Assembly (NCBI RefSeq): GCF_009827435.1
Contig: NZ_WTYM01000033.1
Span: 186,001 to 250,000, forward strand
Origin: Croceibacterium salegens
Lineage (GTDB): Bacteria; Pseudomonadota; Alphaproteobacteria; Sphingomonadales; Sphingomonadaceae
Direction: 5' to 3'
Length of the DNA: 64,000 nucleotides
In this document: piece after piece, positions 55,286 to 63,182 of the stretch
Layout of the letters: every line of letters starts with the position of its first letter
Position numbering within the stretch: position 1 is the stretch's first letter
The notes under the pieces: generated by a model
Database searches by the model: none
What the model was told of the DNA's origin: nothing
Seen by the model: the letters and a program-made list of their open reading frames with translations, nothing else
Program-made: the position numbers and the translations under genes

Positions 55286-56914
55286 ATGCCGCTTCGTAAA
55301 TCTCTCGCGCTTGCGTGCGCGATGCCGCTTGTTTTGCTTTCCGCCCCCCTCCATGCCGAAGACGATAGCGCGGTCGCCGCCGTCATCGACGAAGGCCTCA
55401 ACCGCAACGAGGCGCTACTACGCGCGCAGGACCTGATGGACCGCATCGGGCCGCGGCTGACCAACTCGCCGGGTATGCGCAAGGCCGAGGAATGGGCGGT
55501 CAAGGAAATGGCCGAGATCGGCCTTTCGAACATCCACAAGGAAGGCTTCGAGTTTGGCCGCGGCTGGGAACAGGTCCGCTCTGACGTCTGGATGCTCTCC
55601 CCGCGCCCGATCGAACTGACCGCGATTCCGCTGGCCTGGACCCCCGGCACCGATGGCCGGATCGAAGGCGAAGTCGTCGTCGCGCCGATGAGCAAGAAGG
55701 AACACTTCGAAGCCTATCGCGGCAAGCTGGCCGGCAAGATCGTCCTCGTCAGCAAGCCAGGCACCGGCGACGAACCGTCAACTGCACCTTTCAACCGGCT
55801 GGAAACGTCCGACATCGCCAAGAGAGACACCATGGCGCTGCCGACATACGATCCGCACGCCATCGCCGAGCGCGAGGCCAAGGGAACGCTGGTGCGCGGC
55901 GACTTCACGCTGGCGCTCGACGAATTCCTCCGCAGCGAGGGGGCTATCGCCTGGGCCAAGATCTCCTACCGCGACGGCAAGCTCCTGCACGGCAGTAACT
56001 ATACCTACCTCTCCGGACGCACACCGCAGTTGCCGGCATTCGAAATCGCCGCGGAAGACTACCGCCGCCTCGCCCGACTGAGCCGGGTCGGCCCGGCACC
56101 GCGCGTCTCGCTCGACAGCGAAGTGCGCTTCACCGATGACGATACCAAGGGATACAACATCATCGGCGAAATCCCGGGCAGCGATCCCAAGGCCGGTTAC
56201 ATCATGGTCGGCGGTCACTTCGACAGCTGGGCCGCGGGTGACGGAGCGGTCGACAACGGCGCCTCGACCGTTGCGATTCTCGAAGCGGCGCGCATCCTCA
56301 AGGCGACTGGCGCAAAACCGAAGCGCACCATTCGCTTCGTTCTGTGGTCAGGCGAGGAACAAGGCCTGCTCGGTTCATTCGCCTATATCCGCCAGCACAT
56401 CGCCAGCCGTGCCGGTGAAGAGAATGCGATCCCGGGTGCAGAACCTTCGTTCTGGGCGGATTCATGGCCGATTACCCCGAAGCCGGGTTACAGCGAACTC
56501 AAGGCCTACTTCAACATGGACAACGGCGTGGGCAAGATCCGCGGCATCCACGCCGAGGGCAACGTTGCCGCCGAATCGCTGCTCGGCAAGTGGCTCAAGC
56601 CGTTCGCCAGCCTCGGGGCGGAAAAGGTCGTTTCCGGCAGTACCAGCGGGACCGACCACGTGTTCTTCCAGCGTCTCGGCCTGCCGGCGTTCCAGTTCAT
56701 CCAGGACCCGCTCGATTACAGCGCGCGCCTGCACCACACCAACATCGACACTTTCGACCACATCCCCGCAGACGACCTGCGCCAGACGTCGACCGTGATA
56801 GCCGGTATCCTGTTGCAAGCGGCCAACGACAGCGCGACCCTGCCGCGCGAACCGCTGCCGAAGAAGCCGGTCGAGACCAAGCCGTTCGAATGGAAGTATC
56901 CGGACGAAGACTAA
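55286..56914 (+). CDS. Secreted M28-family zinc aminopeptidase
   Basis: The 542-residue product has a signal peptide (LALACAMPLVLLSAPLHAE). A PA-like insert lies in the first half (about 125-270). The M28 peptidase domain has the metal ligands and catalytic residues in order: GGHFDSWAAGDGAVDNGAS (His311, bridging Asp323), WSGEEQGLLGS (Glu357/Glu358), the NMDNG region, and LHHTNIDTFDHIP (late His). All expected ligands are present, so it should be active as a di-zinc aminopeptidase or carboxypeptidase in the periplasm. AAGGG lies 6 bases before the ATG. It is followed by another peptidase-like gene 85 bases downstream. Confidence 0.95.
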   Translation: MPLRKSLALACAMPLVLLSAPLHAEDDSAVAAVIDEGLNRNEALLRAQDLMDRIGPRLTNSPGMRKAEEWAVKEMAEIGLSNIHKEGFEFGRGWEQVRSDVWMLSPRPIELTAIPLAWTPGTDGRIEGEVVVAPMSKKEHFEAYRGKLAGKIVLVSKPGTGDEPSTAPFNRLETSDIAKRDTMALPTYDPHAIAEREAKGTLVRGDFTLALDEFLRSEGAIAWAKISYRDGKLLHGSNYTYLSGRTPQLPAFEIAAEDYRRLARLSRVGPAPRVSLDSEVRFTDDDTKGYNIIGEIPGSDPKAGYIMVGGHFDSWAAGDGAVDNGASTVAILEAARILKATGAKPKRTIRFVLWSGEEQGLLGSFAYIRQHIASRAGEENAIPGAEPSFWADSWPITPKPGYSELKAYFNMDNGVGKIRGIHAEGNVAAESLLGKWLKPFASLGAEKVVSGSTSGTDHVFFQRLGLPAFQFIQDPLDYSARLHHTNIDTFDHIPADDLRQTSTVIAGILLQAANDSATLPREPLPKKPVETKPFEWKYPDED

Positions 56915-56999
56915 ACTGCATTGGTCGGGCGGCGTGGAGACAGCGCCGCCCGATCAGGCTATTGCCCCTGACAGAGAGAATTCACCTACAGGGGAAATC

Positions 57000-58781
57000 A
57001 TGAAAACCAGATCTGCCGCCCTGTTCGGCGCCGCCGCCCTTGCACTCGCCATTCCCGCCGTCGCGCAGGCGCAGGAATCTTCCACTGCACCGGCTAGCCA
57101 GGATTGGATCGCGAAGAGCAACGAATACACCCAGCAACTGATGCTGGCCGAAGCCCAGTTCGCACCGGAGAATGCCTCGTCCAACGGACTCGAGCAGTTC
57201 GACGGCAAGGCCATCGACCTCGGGCCAGACCTGTCACAACGGTACATCGCGATGGAGCAGGCGCAGCGCGCCCGTTTCGCTGCCGCGCTGGCGAGCGAAA
57301 GCGATCCGCTGGTCAAGCAGGACCTGCAGATCCTGATCGATTCGATCGACCAGTCGGTCGAGGGCACCCAGCTCACCGACCGGCTTCAACTCACCTGGAT
57401 CGACGTTCCGCAGTTCATTTTCGGCTCGATGAATTCGGCGCTCGATGCGCAGATCGGTGCCAAGCGGCAGGCCAAGGCCCTCGAACTGCTGCAGCGATAC
57501 GCCGGACTCTACCCCGGCTCTACGCCGCTGACCGAACTGGCCAAGGCCCGCTGGGCCGAGAGCCTCGGCGACGGCAAGGTCGGCCCTTACAAGGGCCGCG
57601 TCGAAGATACGCTGGGCAAGACCGAGACTTACATCGCCGGCATCCATGCGCTGTTCGCCAAGGCCAACATCAAAGGCTCGGACAAGGCGCTCGCTACGCT
57701 CGACAGGCAATTGCGCGAATACGCCGAGTGGGAAAAGGCCAACGTCTTGCCGAAGGCCCGCGACGATTTCCGCCTGCCGCCCGAGCTCTATGCCTTCCGT
57801 CTGAAGCAGTTCGGCATCGACATTCCGCCCGAAGAGCTGATCGAACGGGCGCGGCGCGGGTTCTACGATACGCGTACCCAGATGATGGCGCTGGCCCCGC
57901 AGGTCGCCGCCAAGTTCGGGTTCGAGAAGACCGACTATCCTTCGGTCATCGCCGCACTCAAGAAGGACGTCATCCCGAATGACGAGATGGAAACCTTCTA
58001 CGCCGGTGTGCTTGGGCAAATCGACAAGATGATCACCGATGAGAAGATCATCGACGTCCCCGATTTCCCGGTCCTGATGCGGCTCGGCACCCCGGCGGAG
58101 AACGCCTCGCAGCCCGCGCCGCACATGCAGCCGCCGCGCTTGATCGGCAACACCGGCGAACGCGGCCAGTTCGTGCTCGGCACCGGCGATCCCTCGGCCG
58201 GACCCGACGCCGCCTACGACGACTTCAATTTCAAGGCAGCCTCGTGGACACTGAGCGCGCACGAAGCTCGGCCGGGACATGAATTGCAGTTCGCCCAGAT
58301 GGTCCTGCGCGGAGTCAGCCAGGCGCGCGCACTCTACGCATTCAACAGCGTCAACGCCGAAGGCTGGGGCCTCTACGCCGAAGCCGAGTTCATGCCCTAC
58401 GAGCCGATTGAGGGGCAGCTCATCGCGCTGCAGTTCCTGTTGCTGCGCGAGAGCCGGGCGATCCTCGACCCTATGCTCAATCTCGGCATGATCACGCCCG
58501 CCGAAGCGACCAAATGGCTGCGCGAAGAAGTCGGCCTGTCGGTCGCCATGACCAAGCAGGAAGTCGACCGCTACACCTTCCGCGGCCAGGGCCAGGCGGG
58601 AAGCTACTTCTACGGCTACGGCAAGCTCGCCAACCTCAGGATCGAAACCGAGGTGGCGCTTAGCGACAAGTTCGATCGCACGGCGTTCAACGATTTCGTC
58701 ATCTCGCAAGGCCTGCTGCCGCTCGGCCAATTGGCCGACACGGTACGCAGCGACTTCATCCCCGCGCAGCTGGCGAAATAA
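57000..58781 (+). CDS. Secreted DUF885 peptidase-like protein
   Basis: The 593-residue product has a signal peptide (AALFGAAALALAIPAVAQAQ). The DUF885 signature lies in the second half: SAHEARPGHELQFAQMVL, a variant HExxxGH zinc site, and ALYAFNSVNAEGWGLYAEAEF, the third-ligand EGW(G/A)LYAE motif. VDRYTFRGQGQAGSYFYGYGKL near the end is also typical. These are M3-like metallopeptidase relatives. AGGGG lies 6 bases upstream of the ATG at 57000; an upstream in-frame start lacks support. It is in the same direction as the M28 gene, probably one transcript devoted to peptide degradation. Confidence 0.93.
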   Translation: MKTRSAALFGAAALALAIPAVAQAQESSTAPASQDWIAKSNEYTQQLMLAEAQFAPENASSNGLEQFDGKAIDLGPDLSQRYIAMEQAQRARFAAALASESDPLVKQDLQILIDSIDQSVEGTQLTDRLQLTWIDVPQFIFGSMNSALDAQIGAKRQAKALELLQRYAGLYPGSTPLTELAKARWAESLGDGKVGPYKGRVEDTLGKTETYIAGIHALFAKANIKGSDKALATLDRQLREYAEWEKANVLPKARDDFRLPPELYAFRLKQFGIDIPPEELIERARRGFYDTRTQMMALAPQVAAKFGFEKTDYPSVIAALKKDVIPNDEMETFYAGVLGQIDKMITDEKIIDVPDFPVLMRLGTPAENASQPAPHMQPPRLIGNTGERGQFVLGTGDPSAGPDAAYDDFNFKAASWTLSAHEARPGHELQFAQMVLRGVSQARALYAFNSVNAEGWGLYAEAEFMPYEPIEGQLIALQFLLLRESRAILDPMLNLGMITPAEATKWLREEVGLSVAMTKQEVDRYTFRGQGQAGSYFYGYGKLANLRIETEVALSDKFDRTAFNDFVISQGLLPLGQLADTVRSDFIPAQLAK

Positions 58782-58810
58782 GGAGCGGCCCCGGTGGCGG
58801 AGCCGCTTCC
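58782..58810. terminator. Hairpin shared by convergent DUF885 and MBL genes
   Basis: GGAGCGGC (58782-58789) pairs with GCCGCTTCC (58802-58810) with one bulge, starting at the DUF885 stop and ending 5 bases before the MBL stop. No T-run follows, so efficiency is uncertain. The location suggests it ends transcription from both sides. Confidence 0.4.
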
Positions 58811-58814
58811 CAAC

Positions 58815-59873
58815 TCAGCGCTTGTAGGCTTCCTCGGGCTTGAGGTTCATGATCGTGACCGGCTTTTCGCCGCGAAGTTCCTGAAGCCCGACGATCGCGT
58901 TGATCAGCGCGCGGTTCTGCCCGGTGCTGCCGTATTCGAGCCCGGTCAGCGTGTGGTCTGTGAGGAAGGTCGTCCACTTGCCGCCATCGACGAGGTTGTC
59001 GACGACGTCCTTGGGCGTGCCGCCCGCGGCGTTCACCTTGCGGGTCTCGTCGGCTAGCGCCTTGTTGAAATTGGCGAAGTCGACAAAGCGCGACCACGGC
59101 TGGATGTAGCCATGGCCTTCGACGATCGTGTCGACGCCCTTGATGCCGGCGGCCGCCTTCATCAGTGTGTCGGCCGCACCGATCGCGCTGCCGCCGCTCG
59201 AGGGGTCGATCAGCGGAGCCATCGACCACGCCATGATGTCACCGGTCGCCATGACCTTGTCGTTGGCAAAGACGATGAAGGCGTCACCGTTGGTGTGGCC
59301 GGGACCGAAGTAATAGACGTCGATGCGGTCCTTGCCCGCGCCCAGAGTGGTCTTGGTCTCGAAGCTCGTGGTCGCCGGGTTGGCCGGGAACGGCCCGCTC
59401 GCCACCGCCATGCGGGAGGCGGAATTGGCCTGCGCCACGACCTCGACAGTCGGCAGCTGGTCCTTGAAGAACTGGTTCGAGCCGACGTGGTCGGGGTGAC
59501 TGTGGGTGTTGATGACGATCGTTACTGGCTTGTCGGTAACCTTGCGCACCTCGTCGAGGATCGCCTGCCCGGTGTTGGGCAGCTTGGTGTCGACCAGGGC
59601 CACACCGTCGGACATCACGAACACGGTGGTATTCCCGCCGGCGCCAAAGATCTTGTAGACCTGTCCCTTGACGTGCTCGATCGGGGAGACGCCCGGCAGC
59701 CCCGGCCCGGTGGCCGGTTGATACCCCGGAGGCGGCGTGTCCATCGGCGTTGTCGCGATTGCCGTGCTCGCCCCGGCGGTGGCGGAGGCCGTGCTGTCGG
59801 CGGAAGGCGCCGTCGCGCAGGCGGCGATCACACCTGTGGCAACGATCGTGCCGATAATCAGGCTGCGGTTCAT
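58815..59873 (-). CDS. MBL-fold metallo-hydrolase lipoprotein
   Basis: The 352-residue product has a lipobox (ATGVIAAC, Cys19), then a Ser/Thr/Ala linker. The metallo-beta-lactamase fold has VFVMSDGVALVDTKLPN, the HxHxDH site NTHSHPDHVGSNQ (His124, His126, Asp128, His129), FGPGHTNGDAFIVF, TGDIMAW and TIVEGHGYI, giving a full set of metal ligands. It resembles the broad hydrolase subgroup near subclass-B3-like or quorum-quenching enzymes; substrate unknown. GGGAGGA lies 6 bases upstream of the ATG. It overlaps the hupE-like gene by one base and is probably cotranscribed. Confidence 0.92.
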   Translation of the reverse strand: MNRSLIIGTIVATGVIAACATAPSADSTASATAGASTAIATTPMDTPPPGYQPATGPGLPGVSPIEHVKGQVYKIFGAGGNTTVFVMSDGVALVDTKLPNTGQAILDEVRKVTDKPVTIVINTHSHPDHVGSNQFFKDQLPTVEVVAQANSASRMAVASGPFPANPATTSFETKTTLGAGKDRIDVYYFGPGHTNGDAFIVFANDKVMATGDIMAWSMAPLIDPSSGGSAIGAADTLMKAAAGIKGVDTIVEGHGYIQPWSRFVDFANFNKALADETRKVNAAGGTPKDVVDNLVDGGKWTTFLTDHTLTGLEYGSTGQNRALINAIVGLQELRGEKPVTIMNLKPEEAYKR

Positions 59874-60958
59874 CAGGTTCCTCCCATCAGGAATGTTCTT
59901 TGTACAAACCAATAGACGCCCGCGGCTACCACGACAACCGAACCCGCTGTCGCCAATTGTCGCGCGTTTGCAGGACGTTTCCGCCATAGCCAGCCGAGCG
60001 CCAGTGCTAGCGGGATAACCACTGCGAGCTGGCCCAGCTCGACGCCGAAGTTGAACCCGAACAGGCTCCACCCGAGCGCCGCCTGCGGAAGCCCGAATTC
60101 GCGCAGGACCGAGGCGAAACCAAAGCCGTGGATCAGCCCGAATGTCCCGGCGAGCCAGATGCGTAGGTCCTTGCCCTCGCCGCGAAGCAGGTTGTCCGCC
60201 CCGACCACGATGATGGTCAGAGCGATCATGGGCTCGACCAGCCATGACGGCGGGCTCCAGATCTCGAGGACCGCCAGCGACAGGGTGATCGAATGGCCGA
60301 CGGTGAAGGCGGTAACGATGCCGGCCAGCCGCCGCCAGGTGCCGCCGAACAGCAACAGCCCGAGCAGGAACAGCAGGTGGTCGGGTCCGATCCAGATGTG
60401 ATGCGCGCCCGCGGGAATGAAGGTCTTGAGGACCTGCACTGCGCCGGCGGCGTTGCCGCGGTAATAGGTCCGCGACGCGTCCCCCTTCCCGACAATCCAC
60501 TGGTCGACCAGCTTGCCGCCGTCATAGACGTTGATGAAGGTCTGGTGCTGCGGATCGTAGGGGAACATTTCGCCCGAGTAATGCAGCTTGCCGCCGGGAG
60601 GCCCGGTGGCATGAAACCACAACCGCACCGCGTTTTGTTCGGCCAGCGGCTCGGCATACTCCCACTCGAGGGTGAGCGGCCTTCCGTCGGCGGCGAGCAC
60701 GAAGCGCTTGGCCATCATCGGCCCGATGTCGTCCATCATGTGGATCAGCAGGTGCGCGTCCCGCAGTTGTGCCGGATCGGTCAGCTGCAGGTCATGCGCG
60801 AGGTCGAATTCGTGGATCGTCAGCGTGCCGACGATACCGCGCTGCTCGTCATAACGGACGTCGAGGTAGGAGAACGGCGCCGGGTGCGCCTGCGCCGGAC
60901 CCGCCGCGAGCAGCGCCAGCGCAAATGCGGCGAGAAATCGGCAAACCAAACTCACCAT
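59873..60958 (-). CDS. HupE/UreJ family membrane protein
   Basis: The 361-residue product has a signal peptide (LAAFALALLAAGPAQA) cleaved before HPAPFSYLDVRYDE. A periplasmic beta-rich domain of about 150 residues follows. Then comes a membrane domain with about six helices carrying the HupE_UreJ_2 signature IWIGPDHLLFLLGLLLFGG, AFTVGHSITLSLAVL and FGLIHGFGFASVLREFGL, whose His-rich helices may move nickel or another metal. No hydrogenase or urease genes are near, so the cargo is uncertain. The start lies directly at the edge of a large inverted repeat (60958-61046) and no clear ribosome-binding site is seen. Confidence 0.9.
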   Translation of the reverse strand: MVSLVCRFLAAFALALLAAGPAQAHPAPFSYLDVRYDEQRGIVGTLTIHEFDLAHDLQLTDPAQLRDAHLLIHMMDDIGPMMAKRFVLAADGRPLTLEWEYAEPLAEQNAVRLWFHATGPPGGKLHYSGEMFPYDPQHQTFINVYDGGKLVDQWIVGKGDASRTYYRGNAAGAVQVLKTFIPAGAHHIWIGPDHLLFLLGLLLFGGTWRRLAGIVTAFTVGHSITLSLAVLEIWSPPSWLVEPMIALTIIVVGADNLLRGEGKDLRIWLAGTFGLIHGFGFASVLREFGLPQAALGWSLFGFNFGVELGQLAVVIPLALALGWLWRKRPANARQLATAGSVVVVAAGVYWFVQRTFLMGGT

Positions 60959-61046
60959 TCGTCATTGCGAGCGCAGCGAAGCAATGCAGGGAGACACAGG
61001 GCCGCGCTGGATTGCTTCGTCGGCTTTGCCTCCTCGCAATGACGAA
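60958..61046. repeat. 89-base inverted-repeat element between hupE-like and GMC genes
   Basis: The terminal arms TTCGTCATTGCGAG (60958-60971) and CTCGCAATGACGAA (61033-61046) are perfect 14-bp inverted repeats. The inner parts GCGAAGCAAT and ATTGCTTCGT pair as well, so the element can fold into one long hairpin. From memory, similar CGTCATTGCGAGCGCAGCGAAGCAAT-type elements are scattered in sphingomonad genomes. It touches the start codon of the hupE-like gene. Confidence 0.8.
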
Positions 61047-61061
61047 GAATATCGGGCTGCA

Positions 61062-62675
61062 CTAAGCTGCGAGCCTCTCCTTGAGACCCGACAGGATCAG
61101 GTCGCTGGCCCGCTCGCCGATCATGATTGCCGTGGCGTTGGTGTTGCCCTGCGGGATCGTCGGCATGATCGAGGCATCGGCGACCCACAGGCCGTCGAGT
61201 CCGCGCAGCCTGCAATCAGGTCCGACCACCGCCTCGGGATCGTCCTTCGCGCCCATCTTTGCTGTGCCAACCGGGTGGAACATCGGGATCGTCGCCGCGC
61301 GCGCATAGTGGCCGAGCGCCTCGCGGCTATCGAGTTCGCGGCCGGGACGGACCTCGCCCGTAACGTCTCCGGCAATCGCCGGCTGGTCCATGATCCGGCG
61401 GGCGATCTCCAGTCCGTCGATCAGCTGTTCGAGGTCGTCGCCCTCGCCGAGCAGGCGGTGGCGGATCAGCGGCGGGGCATCCGGATCGGCGCGGCGCAGC
61501 TCGACCATCCCGCGCGATTGTGGCCGCATCAGCCCGACCAGTGTCGTCACCGAGGCTTCCTTGCGCAACTCGAGGTTGCCCTGCGGCGTTATGTCGAAGG
61601 CGAAGGCGGAGAATGCCAGTTGCAGATTTGGGGCCTGAAGTTCCGCGCGGCTCTTGATGAAGGCCTGCGCGTGGCCGATACCTGTCGTCAGCGCCCCGCT
61701 CCTGCGGATGGCAAGCGCCAGCACCTGCCGCACGCCCGACATGCCGCGGCTGTCGTCATTGAGCGTGCGGGCACTGACCGTGTTGACGAGGTGGCAGGCC
61801 GAATGCTCCTGCAGGTTCTGCCCCACCCCCGGCAAGTCCTGCACCACCGCAATGCCGTGATGCGCAAGATGCTTGGCCGGACCGATCCCGCTGAGCATCA
61901 GCAGCCGCGGCGTGTTGAGCGCACCGGCGCAGAGCACCACACCCTCACGCGAGGTCAGCGTCTCCTCGCGCCCATCGCGCCGCACCACGACGGCGGTGAC
62001 GCGGCCTTCTCTGGCAACGATCCGCTGGACGGAGGCTTCGAGCATCACCTCCAGCCCGCGCGGTGGCGGGGAAAGGTAGGCGCTGGCGGTCGAATGCCTC
62101 AGTCCGCGACGCTGCGAGAGCTGGATGTAGTCGACGCCCTCGGCACTCTCGCCATTGAGGTCGAGCGAGCGCGGGTAGCCCGCCTCCTGAACCGCGGCGA
62201 TCCATTCGTCGGTGACCTTGTAGCGGCTGCGCACCTCGCTGACCGACACAGGCCCGCCGCGCCCGCGCCACTGGTCGGCACCTCGCTCGTTGTCCTCCAT
62301 CCGGCGGAAATAGGGCAGCACGCTGGCATAGTCCCAGCCAGTCGCGCCGAGCTCGGCCCAGCGATCGTAGTCCCACTGGTGGCCACGAATGAACATCATC
62401 CCGTTGATCGCGCTGCCGCCGCCCAGCCGCTTGGCAGCAGGCCAGACGTCGGGCCGCCCGCCGACGCTTTCGTCGGGTTCGGCCGAGTACATCCAGTCGA
62501 ATTCGGGCGTGTGGACGATCCCGCTCATCAGCGCCGGGACCTTCGAGCGAATGTCCTTGTCGGACTTGCCCGCCTCGACCAGCAGCACGCGCTTGCCGCC
62601 TTCGGCCAGCCGCGCCGCGCAGGCCGCCCCGGCCGATCCGCCGCCGATTATGATGAGGTCCGGTTGTCCGGCCAT
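61062..62675 (-). CDS. GMC-family FAD-dependent oxidoreductase (choline-dehydrogenase-like)
   Basis: The 537-residue product starts MAGQPDLIIIGGGSAGAACAARLAEGG, the FAD-binding beta-alpha-beta motif, with Glu in LLVEAGKSD. It has GMC signature 1 (WPAAKRLGGGSAINGMMFIRGHQWDYD) and signature 2 (GALNTPRLLMLSGIGP). The active-site His is in MFHPVGTAKMG, and the terminal segment is WVADASIMPTIPQGNTNATAIMIGERASD. It oxidises an alcohol; substrate unknown. The start at 62675 has GGGAGA 5 bases upstream; the longer upstream frame is not used. It is divergent from the MEKHLA gene by 60 bases. Confidence 0.94.
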   Translation of the reverse strand: MAGQPDLIIIGGGSAGAACAARLAEGGKRVLLVEAGKSDKDIRSKVPALMSGIVHTPEFDWMYSAEPDESVGGRPDVWPAAKRLGGGSAINGMMFIRGHQWDYDRWAELGATGWDYASVLPYFRRMEDNERGADQWRGRGGPVSVSEVRSRYKVTDEWIAAVQEAGYPRSLDLNGESAEGVDYIQLSQRRGLRHSTASAYLSPPPRGLEVMLEASVQRIVAREGRVTAVVVRRDGREETLTSREGVVLCAGALNTPRLLMLSGIGPAKHLAHHGIAVVQDLPGVGQNLQEHSACHLVNTVSARTLNDDSRGMSGVRQVLALAIRRSGALTTGIGHAQAFIKSRAELQAPNLQLAFSAFAFDITPQGNLELRKEASVTTLVGLMRPQSRGMVELRRADPDAPPLIRHRLLGEGDDLEQLIDGLEIARRIMDQPAIAGDVTGEVRPGRELDSREALGHYARAATIPMFHPVGTAKMGAKDDPEAVVGPDCRLRGLDGLWVADASIMPTIPQGNTNATAIMIGERASDLILSGLKERLAA

Positions 62676-62735
62676 TCCAGTCTCCCTTGCGCGTCGTCCT
62701 TGCGACACAGCAGCTGGCGGCGCAAGGCGTGTGCA

Positions 62736-63182
62736 ATGGACGAACGGGCAAAAATGCAGGCCAATGCCGGGCCGCGCCTGAGGCTGATTGTAGAGAGTTT
62801 CGCGCGACTGGCGGGACAGCCACTCGCGCCGTCCCCGGCTCTCCTGTGGGATGCCCCGCGCGCCGTTCTGGCGCACGGGACCGAAGATCCGCCGCTGTTC
62901 TTCTACGGTAACCAGCTGGTGCTCGAGCTGTTTGCGATGACCGCCGTCCAGTTCATCGGCCTGCCATCGTACCAGTCTGCCGAGCCTGACGCCCGCGAAG
63001 AGCGTGCGCGCATGTTCGAGCGGCTCGAAACGGACGACATCGTGACCGGTTATGGCGGCGTCAGGATTGCAGCCGACGGAACGCGATTCCGCATCGAAAA
63101 CGCCATTATCTGGAACCTCGTCGACGAAGCCGGCACCCGCCACGGGCAGGCCGCCACCTTCACCGACTGGATCCCCGTCTAA
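62736..63182 (+). CDS. MEKHLA domain protein
   Basis: The 148-residue product matches the MEKHLA domain, a PAS-like domain of bacteria and plants. It has LWDAPRAVLAHGTEDPPLFFYGNQLVLELFAMTAVQFIGLPS, then SAEPDAREERARMFERLETDD, and RFRIENAIIWNLVDEAGTRHGQAATFTDW. In bacteria it is usually a stand-alone protein of unknown function. It is divergent from the GMC oxidoreductase with a shared 60-base promoter region, so they may be co-regulated. It overlaps the GST gene tail to tail by 4 bases. Confidence 0.92.
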   Translation: MDERAKMQANAGPRLRLIVESFARLAGQPLAPSPALLWDAPRAVLAHGTEDPPLFFYGNQLVLELFAMTAVQFIGLPSYQSAEPDAREERARMFERLETDDIVTGYGGVRIAADGTRFRIENAIIWNLVDEAGTRHGQAATFTDWIPV

